Source: Candidatus Gastranaerophilales bacterium
GTDB lineage: Bacteria > Cyanobacteriota > Vampirovibrionia > Gastranaerophilales > Gastranaerophilaceae
Reading direction: 5' to 3'
Length of the DNA stretch: 64,000 nt
NCBI GenBank assembly: GCA_944324845.1
Contig: CALUXX010000007.1
Location: 1-64,000, forward strand
Shown here: positions 1-7,945 of the stretch, piece after piece
Position numbering within the stretch: the stretch's first letter is position 1
How the letters are laid out: every line of letters starts with the position of its first letter
The notes under the pieces: generated by a model
Databases searched by the model: none
What the model saw: only the letters and a program-made list of their open reading frames with translations
Told to the model about the DNA's origin: nothing
Program-made: the position numbers and the translations under genes

Positions 1-70
1 AGATTTTTTCTGAAATAAATTAAATTAAATAATATTGATTTGACTGAAACATTGGATATGAGAATTTCTA

Positions 71-93
71 TTTTTTTTTTTTTTTTTTTTTTT
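71..93. repeat. 23-nt poly-T homopolymer tract
   Basis: An uninterrupted run of 23 T lies 64 bp upstream of the methyltransferase-like gene at 158. No hairpin precedes it, so it does not look like an intrinsic terminator. The 11-base string GATATGAGAAT occurs just before the tract (55-65) and again exactly 100 bp later at the real start codon (155-165). Tracts of this length are prone to slippage, in the cell or during sequencing. Confidence 0.9.
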
Positions 94-157
94 GATTTTT
101 ATATAGAAATTTTAAGTATAGTAGCAAAAAATAGTATTTACAAACTTTATATCTGAT

Positions 158-910
158 ATGAGAATCTCAAATTATATGCATCCCTATAGTTATCGTCCCG
201 TTTTTAACGGGTATAAAAGGGCTGTTTATGATGATAGTGGAAACTTGTTATATAGAAATGATACTCAATTTTTTAGGTTTGATTTGGATTGGGATTTATT
301 TGGATGTTATTTGAAAAACAAATACAAGCGTGCAGATAAGGTCAATGTTTTTTGTTATGGTTGTTCTAACGGAGCGGAGCCAATGTCTTTAGCAATGTTA
401 TTAAAAGAACAATATCCCAAAACTTGTGATAAATATTTTCCAATAGAGGCCAAAGATATTGATTCAGAGATAATTTCAATAGCGAAATCGCAGACCAAAT
501 CTGTTCCGCACGAAGATTATAGTGCAATAGAAAAATTTACAAAAGGTAAGTTTGATAAGTATTTTCATCAATTAGCCGATTCAACAGGTGCGGTATATGA
601 GATTGATGATTCGCTATCAAGTTGTATAAATTATAGTATAGCCGATATAAATAAAGATATAATGAAGGTTCCGTCCAAAAATTCGGTTGTATTTTGTCGT
701 AATATATGGCCTTATCTTAAAAACAATTCAGATTGTGCTGCTCTTGCGAGGTTAATGGCAAATACCTTAAAAGAGAATTGTACGGTTGTTGTAGGTGATT
801 TTGACAAAGCTGCAAATGTTGGAGAATATTTGATGCAGGCAGGTTTTAGAAAGGTTCAGGACCTTCCTAATGTTTATGAAACTCCGCCTAAATTATTTTG
901 GTTTTTATAA
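158..910 (+). CDS. CheR-like SAM-dependent methyltransferase domain protein
   Basis: This 250-residue protein resembles the catalytic domain of CheR-type protein-glutamate methyltransferases. Visible motifs are a SAM-binding loop GCSNGAEP (residues 69-75 region, as in CheR GCSxGEEPYS), an acidic strand end EAKDID (about 97-102, as in AxDID), and FCRNIW (179-184, as in the CheR FCRNxxxY motif). The CheR N-terminal helical domain is absent; residues 1-60 are unrelated and contain the FNG form of the N-terminal Phe-x-Gly signature (F16-G18). No chemoreceptor or cheB gene is adjacent, so a chemotaxis role is not implied; the target is unknown. The ATG at 158 has no clear Shine-Dalgarno. It converges on the glucanotransferase gene with a 19-bp gap. 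Confidence 0.75.
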   Translation: MRISNYMHPYSYRPVFNGYKRAVYDDSGNLLYRNDTQFFRFDLDWDLFGCYLKNKYKRADKVNVFCYGCSNGAEPMSLAMLLKEQYPKTCDKYFPIEAKDIDSEIISIAKSQTKSVPHEDYSAIEKFTKGKFDKYFHQLADSTGAVYEIDDSLSSCINYSIADINKDIMKVPSKNSVVFCRNIWPYLKNNSDCAALARLMANTLKENCTVVVGDFDKAANVGEYLMQAGFRKVQDLPNVYETPPKLFWFL

Positions 911-929
911 ATTATTATCTAAGTGAGAT

Positions 930-2960
930 TTATTTTTTATCAGTTGCAGGGTAAAGTTCATCCATCATTTTGACGAAATTATCTGCAAACTCTTTATATC
1001 CCGGATTTATACCGCTTTTGTTGTTTCTATCTAAGAAACCTTTAGGCATAACTCTGCTCCAATATGATAACATAGCTTCTGGTGTTGTTTTCATAAGATA
1101 TTTATCTTCCATTCCATTCCAGTAGCCAGGAATATTTGGTCTGTAATAAATTCCGAGTGCGTCTTGTAATGTTGTTTGAACTTGTTTAACATTTTTTCTG
1201 GTGTAATGCCATTTCATAAGTTCTTTCATAACCAAATCGTGGTCTTGCATTTCTTTTTTAGTTAATTTTAATTCGTTTTTGCAAAACTCTCTAAATAAAG
1301 CCGGTGAATTGTAACCATATTCAACTTTTGAAGGGTTATGTTCCATGATGATTTTTGGTTTATTATCAAGTAGTAAATCAACATATTCTTTAAGTGGTGG
1401 CAGGTCGTGATTACCTGTTAATATTGCTATATTTTTTTGTTCTTTGATTTTTTGAGGGTTAGAAATGTTATTAATATCTTGGGATTTTTTTATGTTTTCT
1501 CCTATGCCCATAGCAATAGGAATTCTTTGACTGATGAAATCTTCACCGTATTTATCTTTAAATTCTTTATATGCTTCAGTTTCTGCAAGTGGTCCAAAAT
1601 CTTCTAAAATATAACAATCTTCAGGGTTTTTACCTTCTTCTTTTGCAACTCTCATAAAGAGTTCAAACATATTTTCACCATAGGCATTTCTCTTTTGATC
1701 AATTCTTGTAATCCATTCAGGTTCGAAGAAGTCTTCTCCCATCCCTCCTTGCAATTTTGGAGCAAAGATTTTATCACCTTGCAATATTCTTCCATCATCA
1801 GTTGTGTATTCTGTTGGAATTTCAGCTCTGTTAATATATCCTACAAAGTGGTCAAGTCTTAAATCTCCTTCATTTATAAGTTTTCTTATAGAAGCTTCTT
1901 GATAATCCCAGAATTTTGGAGAATCATAATCATATAAAGCGTGTCCCCAAACTTGAGTTCTTGGGTAAGCCGCTTCAGGAGGACATCCGCTGACTTTTGT
2001 CGGGTTATAGTTTTCGTCTAACAAAAACATATCTTTATTTGCCCAAACATCTACTCCGTTAGGGTTTACTCCTATTGCTAAATCTAAAATTAAATTAATT
2101 CCTTTGTCATTTAAACCTTTTTTAAATTCATTGAACTGTTTCTCAAATAAAAATTGTTCAAATTTAAACAAGTCAACTTTATTCATAATTTCATTTGTTT
2201 CATTTTTATTAAAATCTTTTGATAAAGTCTTTTCTAATAATTTGTCTAATTGAATATCTTCGTTTTGAGCTTTTTCAGGAAGATTTATATATTTATCCGG
2301 CCATTTCCTCCAATTATCACCGTAGATTGAAGAAATTCCGTTATATACCGCATAAGTATCAAGCCAAAGTTTTCCGTTTTTATCGACAAAATCATTGTAT
2401 TCTTCCTTTAGCGGGTGTGTTGAATCTAGTTTTAAAAACCTTTGATATGCTTTTTCAAAACGGGGTTCTTTTTGCGTTTTCAGCATATCCAAAGTAAATG
2501 AAGGTGCTGTTACATCATCAGGTAATTCGGAAGGTTTTAATAGTTTTCCGTATTCGTTTTTGGTAAGTTCGTTGAGATTTACCAGATATATGTTTTTGCT
2601 AAAACGTCCTGAAGCATTATAAGGACATAAATCTTCACCGATAGCAAATAGTGGGTTCATTATCCAATGAGTTTGATGTGAGCGTTGTAAAAAGTCAATG
2701 AACTTGTCTGTTTCAGGGTCTAAAAATTGTCCGCAATAAGATCTTGTCGCAGGAAGACTTGATATATGGAAAAGCATTCCCCTTTGTTTTACTTGACCTT
2801 TTCCATTTACTCCCGTGAACGAAATTGCATTATAAATATTACTTTTTTCAAATGTATCTTGTTTTTCTTCCAGTTTTATTCTGTTAGAATAAACATTATT
2901 ATTGTTTACACTTTTGACCGGTGAAACGAAATTTAGAAAACTTATAGCACTGACCTTCAT
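930..2960 (-). CDS. 4-alpha-glucanotransferase-like protein (GH77 family)
   Basis: The 676-residue protein matches GH77 amylomaltase/4-alpha-glucanotransferase, which transfers alpha-1,4-glucan segments in glycogen or maltodextrin metabolism. After a 60-residue Asn/Ser-rich leader comes RGMLFHISSLP, the usual GH77 opening. Candidate catalytic residues are all present: nucleophile Asp370 in RLDH, acid/base Glu453 in LEDFG, and Asp519 in GNHD. The sequence is otherwise quite diverged from MalQ (GNHDLPP instead of GTHDN), so donor and acceptor preference cannot be read. No signal peptide is present; residues 46-50 (ISFTG) are the Phe-x-Gly signature. The start has a strong Shine-Dalgarno (GGGGGA). 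It lies 94 bp downstream of another leftward gene. Confidence 0.85.
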   Translation of the reverse strand: MKVSAISFLNFVSPVKSVNNNNVYSNRIKLEEKQDTFEKSNIYNAISFTGVNGKGQVKQRGMLFHISSLPATRSYCGQFLDPETDKFIDFLQRSHQTHWIMNPLFAIGEDLCPYNASGRFSKNIYLVNLNELTKNEYGKLLKPSELPDDVTAPSFTLDMLKTQKEPRFEKAYQRFLKLDSTHPLKEEYNDFVDKNGKLWLDTYAVYNGISSIYGDNWRKWPDKYINLPEKAQNEDIQLDKLLEKTLSKDFNKNETNEIMNKVDLFKFEQFLFEKQFNEFKKGLNDKGINLILDLAIGVNPNGVDVWANKDMFLLDENYNPTKVSGCPPEAAYPRTQVWGHALYDYDSPKFWDYQEASIRKLINEGDLRLDHFVGYINRAEIPTEYTTDDGRILQGDKIFAPKLQGGMGEDFFEPEWITRIDQKRNAYGENMFELFMRVAKEEGKNPEDCYILEDFGPLAETEAYKEFKDKYGEDFISQRIPIAMGIGENIKKSQDINNISNPQKIKEQKNIAILTGNHDLPPLKEYVDLLLDNKPKIIMEHNPSKVEYGYNSPALFREFCKNELKLTKKEMQDHDLVMKELMKWHYTRKNVKQVQTTLQDALGIYYRPNIPGYWNGMEDKYLMKTTPEAMLSYWSRVMPKGFLDRNNKSGINPGYKEFADNFVKMMDELYPATDKK

Positions 2961-3054
2961 ATATCCCCCTTTTGTTTTATTATAAGAAGTAAAAATAAAT
3001 AATTTTAATATTCATTTTTAAACTTTTACATAATTTAATAAAAATGTTACTACT

Positions 3055-3549
3055 TTAATGCTTTGCTGTTTTTTTGTAATTGATTTTATAGTTAAAAAAC
3101 GAATTAATAAAATCTTGTTTCTCTGGTGGTGTAATACTTTTGATATTTTGAATGAATTTGTTTATTTGTTTGTTTGAAATAAACCAGTAGTCTTTTGATA
3201 ATGTATAAAATTCTAATTCATTGATTTTGTATGTGAATGATTGCATCTTTTTGTGCTCTATTTTTTTTATAGCTTTTTTTTGTAGCTTTTCGAGATTGAA
3301 AAATATTTTTTCAAACCAATTTATATTCGGAAAATCTTTTGTATTGATTAAAATCTTTTTTAGCCCGTTATTATCAAAATCAATAGAAACTTTGTCTTTA
3401 AGTCCTTCTTGAGCTAGTTTATTTATATATTTAACGAATTTTGCATCTCCATGAGAGCAGCAAAAAATCCCTTTAGTTTTGTGGGTTCCCATTTGGCAGT
3501 ATAAAAGACCTTTAAAATTTGTACAGCTTTTATTTTGTGAAATTTCCAT
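3055..3549 (-). CDS. Hypothetical protein with N-terminal Phe-Lys-Gly signature
   Basis: I do not recognise this Lys/Asn/Phe-rich protein of 164 residues. An in-frame ATG exists further upstream (3612), but the start at 3549 is preferred because it puts the NFKG signature at residues 11-14, as in the neighbours, and avoids overlap with the divergent gene. The beginning has a short Cys/His-containing stretch (QMGTHKTKGIFCCSHGDAKF) that might bind a metal, followed by a probably helical region. No signal peptide or membrane segment is visible. It is divergent from the kinase-like gene at 3642, and only 92 bp separate the two starts. Confidence 0.6.
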   Translation of the reverse strand: MEISQNKSCTNFKGLLYCQMGTHKTKGIFCCSHGDAKFVKYINKLAQEGLKDKVSIDFDNNGLKKILINTKDFPNINWFEKIFFNLEKLQKKAIKKIEHKKMQSFTYKINELEFYTLSKDYWFISNKQINKFIQNIKSITPPEKQDFINSFFNYKINYKKTAKH

Positions 3550-3641
3550 ATAAATATAAAACCTTGTAAAAAATATTTTTGTTAGTGGATGGTTATTTAA
3601 AATTTTTCGCAAATTTTATTTTTATGAGTTTTAATAGATTT

Positions 3642-4409
3642 ATGAGAATTTCAACGTTAAATGCTTATAATACAAAAAGTTACATTCCCTCTGTTTTTAG
3701 AGGTGAAAATAATAGTATAAGCCAAAGTAAGATATTATATTCTGGGAATGATTTTTTTGATTGTATAAGTTCTTCAAAAATAAAAGATTTTCATGAAATC
3801 GCAGAAGTGAATTTTAAAACTCCAGTAACTCCTTATCGAGCAATTTGGGCACTTGCAAAGTCCTCAGATAAAAATATTTCTCAAGCTCTTTTATTCAAAA
3901 TGCATCCTTACGAAGAACTTCAAGAAATGGCATTTGATATATCATCCAGTGAATTTTTACGTGATTTAAAAGTTAAAAAGCTTGTAGGGCTTGGCGCTTT
4001 TGCTTTTGTGTTTGAAACGGACGATGGAAAAATTTTAAAAATAACAAATGGAAATCATTTTCCTAATAGAAGAAAACCAGATTTTTTTGATGTCCCCATA
4101 ATACAGCAAGGAAAAGCTTGTAGGACTTATTATTATATTGAAGATAAATTATCTCAAGATGATTTGTCGCAAGACGAATTGAAAAATCTTGTAAAACAAA
4201 TAGAAGAAAGGGGTTATAGTTTAAGATATATATATTACACAACCTTAGATGGTGAATGTTTAAACAAGATAAAACCTGAGCAGTTTGGTAGGGCGAAAGA
4301 TGGCAAAATTTATCTGTTAGATGCAGGATGCGCATTCCCGCCGGAAAAGCCTTTAATAAATGTGAAAGCTTTTATTAAAAAGTTGATGCAAATATTTAAA
4401 ATTAAATAA
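3642..4409 (+). CDS. Protein-kinase-fold-like protein with degenerate active site
   Basis: This 255-residue protein has the outline of a small kinase-like fold. There is a glycine-rich loop GLGAFAFVF (116-124) followed by DGKILKITN with a candidate ATP-anchoring lysine (133). About 90 residues later come DGECLNKIKPEQFG and DGKIYLLDAGCA, which look like the catalytic-loop and DFG regions, with Asp227 as the metal-binding Asp. A clear HRD-type catalytic Asp is not obvious, so it may be a pseudokinase or an atypical kinase. The start at 3642 (MRIS) was chosen over upstream ATGs because the first residues match the gene at 158. The FRG signature sits at residues 19-21. No signal peptide is visible. 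Confidence 0.6.
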   Translation: MRISTLNAYNTKSYIPSVFRGENNSISQSKILYSGNDFFDCISSSKIKDFHEIAEVNFKTPVTPYRAIWALAKSSDKNISQALLFKMHPYEELQEMAFDISSSEFLRDLKVKKLVGLGAFAFVFETDDGKILKITNGNHFPNRRKPDFFDVPIIQQGKACRTYYYIEDKLSQDDLSQDELKNLVKQIEERGYSLRYIYYTTLDGECLNKIKPEQFGRAKDGKIYLLDAGCAFPPEKPLINVKAFIKKLMQIFKIK

Positions 4410-4420
4410 TTAAATATATT

Positions 4421-4451
4421 AAAGCAGTTTATAAGTCATATAAACTGCTTT
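4421..4451. terminator. Bidirectional intrinsic terminator
   Basis: A perfect 11-bp inverted repeat (AAAGCAGTTTA / TAAACTGCTTT) with a 9-nt loop lies between the converging genes at 3642 and 4469 and can serve both. Confidence 0.85.
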
Positions 4452-4468
4452 AATAATATAAAACTTTT

Positions 4469-4777
4469 TTATTTCCACCATTTAAAAGGATGTTCAGGAT
4501 GACAATCGTGTTTTGGACCACAATCGTGTTTGTGTTTTGGAGGTTTTGGTTTATGTTTTTCTTTGTGTTTTGGCTTTGGTGGTTTGTGTCTATGTTCATC
4601 GCAATCACAACGTCTAAACCATCCCCAAAAACCGGAACGGCAATCTGAACTTTGTACTGTTATTTCGGTGTTGTTTTTTCTTAATCCAAACCAAGTAAAT
4701 GTTCCATGAGCATCAGCAACGGAAAATGATGACATCATTAAGATACAAATAATAAGCCCTAAAATTCTCTTTTTCAT
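4469..4777 (-). CDS. Small exported His/Lys/Pro-rich protein
   Basis: The 102-residue product starts with a typical Sec signal peptide (MKKRILGLIICILMMSSF..., probable cleavage after ADA near residue 23). The mature part has a Trp-rich patch (FWGWF) and CDCDEH, then a low-complexity tail made of H-K-P units (KPPKPKHKEKHKPKPP), ending in CGPKHDC and FKWWK. Five cysteines and more than ten histidines make metal binding or cell-wall association plausible, but no family is recognised. A GGAGGG Shine-Dalgarno lies 6 nt before the ATG. It is probably a single-gene unit ending at the shared terminator at 4421. Confidence 0.75.
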   Translation of the reverse strand: MKKRILGLIICILMMSSFSVADAHGTFTWFGLRKNNTEITVQSSDCRSGFWGWFRRCDCDEHRHKPPKPKHKEKHKPKPPKHKHDCGPKHDCHPEHPFKWWK

Positions 4778-4895
4778 ATACCCTCCATAATTTATAGTGT
4801 TTTATTGTCTTATCTATACAGTTTATTGTCAAGTAAAGTTTTGCAAATAAAATAATTTTAATTTTAGGTTTTGTAAATGGAGGTGTTTATTTTTT

Positions 4896-5915
4896 TTATT
4901 TGTTTAAAACATTATTATAATTATTTTCAGCATTTTGACATTCTACTTTTACTTTGTCCATAAATTCTTGGTTTTTCATTGCTTCAATGGTTTCTTCTTT
5001 TGCTTTTCTGAAGAAACACTGACCTGTTACTTCGCATTCTGCCATACTATCAGCTAGTGTTGCTTCTTGTTCGGTTATTTTACTTAAGTATCTAGCCGCA
5101 TTTACTGTCCCATCTGAATTATAGTAAGTCATATCATTTGTAAAATCATCAAAATAAAGTTTTGCTTGTTTGCTTTCTTTAGAACCTTCTTTTATGACGC
5201 CAAATTTAGCTATTACCTGTTCTCTTATATTATTAAGTTGTTGTTTATAGGTTTGGTAATTATTTTCAAATAGTTGTTCATATCCTTTAGGGTCATTGTA
5301 ATATAGGTTTTTAATATTGTTATAATCTTGCATATTGATATTTAAATTTTCAACTTCTTCTATTGGTGCTTGAATCAAGATTTCTATATTTTTTCTTTCT
5401 GCATTAGTTAACATTCTTGCATATTTTTTAGTTGCTATTGGTCCTATATTTTCATCCCTCAGTACCATATAATTCTGTTTGCAGTGTTGTAATTCGTGGC
5501 GTAACATTCCATATAGTTGAGCCTTTGACAGTCCTTCTATTTTTGGGGGATCTATAAATATTGAATGATTAATATAGTTATATTGCATTATATTATCTCC
5601 GTTACAGGTGTTTAAATATATTGCAGGTCTTATTTCTTCCGGAAAGTTCATTTTTGCTGTTAATAAATCATATGCGGAAGCAAGAAAATCATTACCTTCT
5701 TTTTTAAAGAGTTCATTAATTTCTTTTTGTGTTATTCCTGTTCTAAACTTTCGTCCGTATAAATACATTTCAAAAATATTTTTATCAATTTGTGTCATTT
5801 TTTCACAAACTGAATTTGACGGTTTTGGTTGTGTTTCAGAAATAATTTTATCTGCTTGTTTTATTGAATTTGATACTACATTTGAACATTTTTTTAGTGC
5901 CGGATTTATCCACAT
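4896..5915 (-). CDS. Putative HExxH zinc metallopeptidase, function unknown
   Basis: The 339-residue protein contains HELQH at residues 140-144 in the context LRHELQHCKQ, a good zincin-type HExxH active-site helix preceded by a hydrophobic turn (KAQLYGML). Glutamates in TEQEATLAD (282, 284) could supply the third zinc ligand, as in gluzincins, but this is a guess. There is no Sec signal peptide and no membrane segment; the first 40 residues are polar. The region after 190 is Asn/Gln-rich and probably helical. I cannot assign a peptidase family. The start has an AAAGG Shine-Dalgarno. Confidence 0.6.
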   Translation of the reverse strand: MWINPALKKCSNVVSNSIKQADKIISETQPKPSNSVCEKMTQIDKNIFEMYLYGRKFRTGITQKEINELFKKEGNDFLASAYDLLTAKMNFPEEIRPAIYLNTCNGDNIMQYNYINHSIFIDPPKIEGLSKAQLYGMLRHELQHCKQNYMVLRDENIGPIATKKYARMLTNAERKNIEILIQAPIEEVENLNINMQDYNNIKNLYYNDPKGYEQLFENNYQTYKQQLNNIREQVIAKFGVIKEGSKESKQAKLYFDDFTNDMTYYNSDGTVNAARYLSKITEQEATLADSMAECEVTGQCFFRKAKEETIEAMKNQEFMDKVKVECQNAENNYNNVLNK

Positions 5916-5965
5916 AATTTTACCTTTCTGGTTTTTTCTGGGGCTTTTAAGAAGTTATAAAACGC

Positions 5966-6003
5966 AAAAAACTCTAAATTTAACAAAATTTAGAGTTTTT
6001 TTT
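5966..6003 (-). terminator. Intrinsic terminator of tsaD
   Basis: The inverted repeat AAAACTCTAAATTT / AAATTTAGAGTTTT has a 4-5-nt loop and is flanked by A and T runs. It lies 20 bp after the tsaD stop codon on the minus strand. Confidence 0.85.
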
Positions 6004-6023
6004 ACATTTCTTTATTTAAAATT

Positions 6024-7079
6024 TTATTTTACTCTTGAAAATACTTCGACATTAATATCATCAAATGTATTAGTGTTAAAATAGGCACATGATGCTACCA
6101 TTGCAGCATTATCCGTACAATATTTCATTGGAGGAGCAAAAACTTGGTACCCTTCATTAGAAAGATTAAACATTTTCTTTCTAATTTCAGAATTAGCTGC
6201 AACACCTCCAGCGATTACAACTTGTTTATATCCGCTTTGTTGTAATGTTTTTTTTACTTTTTTTACTAAAGTTGATGATACGCATTCTTGAAAACTTGCA
6301 CAAATATCTTGCACAGGAAGTTCTTTTCCGTCAAAAGATTTCACAAGTCTTAAAACCGCAGTCTTTAATCCGCTGAAACTGAAATCAAAATCATCCACTT
6401 TTGCTTCAGGAAGTTCAAACGCATTAGGGTTTCCTTCTTGAGCCATTTTGTCTAATTTCGGACCTCCTGGGTATGGTAATCCAATTAATCTTGCTACTTT
6501 ATCATAAGCTTCTCCAACAGCATCATCAATAGTTTCTCCAATAATGTGTTGTTCAGAATATGAACGAACATCAATTATCTGAGTGTGCCCGCCACTAACT
6601 AATAATGCAATGAAAGGTGGCTTCAATTCAGTATCAAGATAATTTCCGCAAAGGTGAGCGTTTAAATGATTAACTCCGATAAATGGTTTATCGTAAACTA
6701 ACGCAAGAGTTTTTGCTGCATTCAAACCAACTAATAAGCACCCAACAAGTCCTGGTCCTACCGTTCCTGCAAATGCTGTAATATCAGTTGGTGAAATTCC
6801 GGCATTTTCTTTTGCTTGTTTAAATGCTTCTTCAACAACAATGTTTATTGAGTCCATATGCTCTCTTGCGGCAATCTCAGGGATTACTCCCCCAAACTGT
6901 GCATGAGTCTTGATTTGTGATGCAACGACATTTGCAATAACTTCTCTACCGTTTTTGACTATCGCACACGCCGTTTCATCACAACTAGACTCGATTGCCA
7001 TTATATAATTATCATATCCGCTTTCGGGACCTATTATAACAGGTTCTTCCGAAAATAATTTCTTTTTTGTCATTTCCAT
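6024..7079 (-). CDS. tsaD: tRNA N6-adenosine threonylcarbamoyltransferase TsaD
   Basis: TsaD transfers the threonylcarbamoyl group from threonylcarbamoyl-AMP to A37 of ANN-decoding tRNAs, working with TsaB/TsaE/TsaC, none of which is in this window. The 351-residue protein shows the family start (AIESSCDETACAIV), the metal-binding HLNAH (HxxxH), the nucleotide-binding LVSGGHTQ and GGVAANSEIR, and a final DNAAMVA with the conserved Asp. A polar extension of about 20 residues precedes the conserved core. The gene has no Shine-Dalgarno; instead TATAAT ends 6 nt before the ATG, suggesting a leaderless transcript. It ends in a strong terminator. Confidence 0.97.
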   Translation of the reverse strand: MEMTKKKLFSEEPVIIGPESGYDNYIMAIESSCDETACAIVKNGREVIANVVASQIKTHAQFGGVIPEIAAREHMDSINIVVEEAFKQAKENAGISPTDITAFAGTVGPGLVGCLLVGLNAAKTLALVYDKPFIGVNHLNAHLCGNYLDTELKPPFIALLVSGGHTQIIDVRSYSEQHIIGETIDDAVGEAYDKVARLIGLPYPGGPKLDKMAQEGNPNAFELPEAKVDDFDFSFSGLKTAVLRLVKSFDGKELPVQDICASFQECVSSTLVKKVKKTLQQSGYKQVVIAGGVAANSEIRKKMFNLSNEGYQVFAPPMKYCTDNAAMVASCAYFNTNTFDDINVEVFSRVK

Positions 7080-7085
7080 AGTGCA

Positions 7086-7094
7086 ATTATATCA
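7086..7094 (-). promoter_or_regulatory. Extended -10 promoter of tsaD (leaderless)
   Basis: On the minus strand TGATATAAT is followed by only TGCACT and then the ATG of tsaD. A TTGTCG -35-like element lies 16 bp upstream of TATAAT. Transcription would begin about at the A of the start codon. Confidence 0.65.
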
Positions 7095-7130
7095 CACATA
7101 AGAATTTCGACAATAAGATTATTTAGTTTA

Positions 7131-7475
7131 TTATGCTAATACATCAACTTTGTGGATTGCATTTTTAGGAGTTCCGTGTGCAAGTGCATAGCTTTCGCCA
7201 TAGTTTTCTGCTTTTGCAGCTGAACCCATACCGGTTGGATTAAATGGGCTAGTGTAAAGATCTTCAGGGTTTGTTGCAGGATGTGCTAATCTTTTTTCAG
7301 CATCTTTAGCTAATGCGTTTTGCACTTGTTGTTCAGCTTCTGCAATTTCTTTAGTTGTATAAATTTTTCCTGCTCCAGTATATTTGTTGATAGTAGCAGT
7401 ACCTTTTTCAATACCTTTTTCGATACCTTTTGTAAGCATTGTTTCTCTACCTGTAAATGCGATGTTGTTAATCAT
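7131..7475 (-). CDS. Small hypothetical protein beginning with IAFTG
   Basis: This 114-residue protein of unknown function starts MINNIAFTGRE, the most compact example of the Phe-x-Gly signature (F7-G9). A Gly/Lys repeat follows (KGIEKGIEKG), then an Ala/Glu/Gln-rich probable helix (EIAEAEQQVQNALAKDAEKR) and a Pro/Gly/Asn-rich tail. There is no signal peptide, no cysteine and no membrane segment. A strong Shine-Dalgarno (AAAGGAG, 6 nt before the ATG) supports translation. It lies upstream of tsaD on the same strand but with a separate tsaD promoter in the 51-bp gap. Confidence 0.7.
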   Translation of the reverse strand: MINNIAFTGRETMLTKGIEKGIEKGTATINKYTGAGKIYTTKEIAEAEQQVQNALAKDAEKRLAHPATNPEDLYTSPFNPTGMGSAAKAENYGESYALAHGTPKNAIHKVDVLA

Positions 7476-7945
7476 TTTTTTCTCCTTTATTTTGTTGATT
7501 ATTTGAAAATATTTTATGTTTTTTTTAAAACTTGTAAAAATATTTATTGCTACGATAATTCTTTTTATTTACAAACCTTAATATAAACAATTAACTGTAT
7601 TCAGGCTATTCTTTAAAGTTTGTATTCTGTATTAGGATGCATATCAAATACTTGAAGTTTTCTTATAATATTATGAACATTTTTATTTTGCAACCTTTAT
7701 AATTTTTTGATATTTATATCCAAATTCTATTGTTAATTTATTACCCGAATGGCTGATTTTCGTAATATTTTTAATATTATTTTCGTATATTTTTCAATAT
7801 TATCTTCTTTGTTAAACTCTTTATTGGCGGTAGTTTTGCTAGTTTTATTTTCTTGTAATTATTATATTTTTATTAGTTGACTAAGTTTTATTTTTTATTT
7901 ACTATTCAAATAACACTCGTTTTTAATGTTAGAGAGGTTGGAAGA
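7476..7945. other. 470-bp AT-rich intergenic region before the giant autotransporter gene
   Basis: There is no coding region I can support here. It contains the divergent regulatory zone of the small protein at 7475 and of the autotransporter. Apart from the promoter at 7877-7905 and several AT-rich runs I see no operator-like palindrome, riboswitch or small RNA signature. Confidence 0.6.
7877..7905 (+). promoter_or_regulatory. Promoter of the giant autotransporter gene
   Basis: TTGACT (7877-7882) and TACTAT (7900-7905) are separated by exactly 17 bp. The predicted transcription start near 7912 leaves a short leader of about 34 nt with a GGAAGA Shine-Dalgarno before the ATG at 7946. This also rules out the TTG at 7877 as a start codon. 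Confidence 0.7.

Noticed and set aside
58-156. A 32-codon reading frame through the poly-T tract, and phase variation by fusing it to the gene at 158
   Set aside because: The frame encodes mostly Phe; shifting by one T either way meets a stop codon (104 or 132) before the real start.
3550-3612. Longer version of the leftward gene ending at 3055, starting at 3612
   Set aside because: It would overlap the upstream region of the divergent gene and place the NFKG peptide far from the start; the ATG at 3549 fits better, although this is not certain.
7877-7945. An alternative upstream TTG start for the giant autotransporter (adds 23 residues)
   Set aside because: The TTG is part of a TTGACT -35 element with a TACTAT -10 exactly 17 bp downstream; the signal peptide starts at the ATG at 7946, which has a ribosome site.
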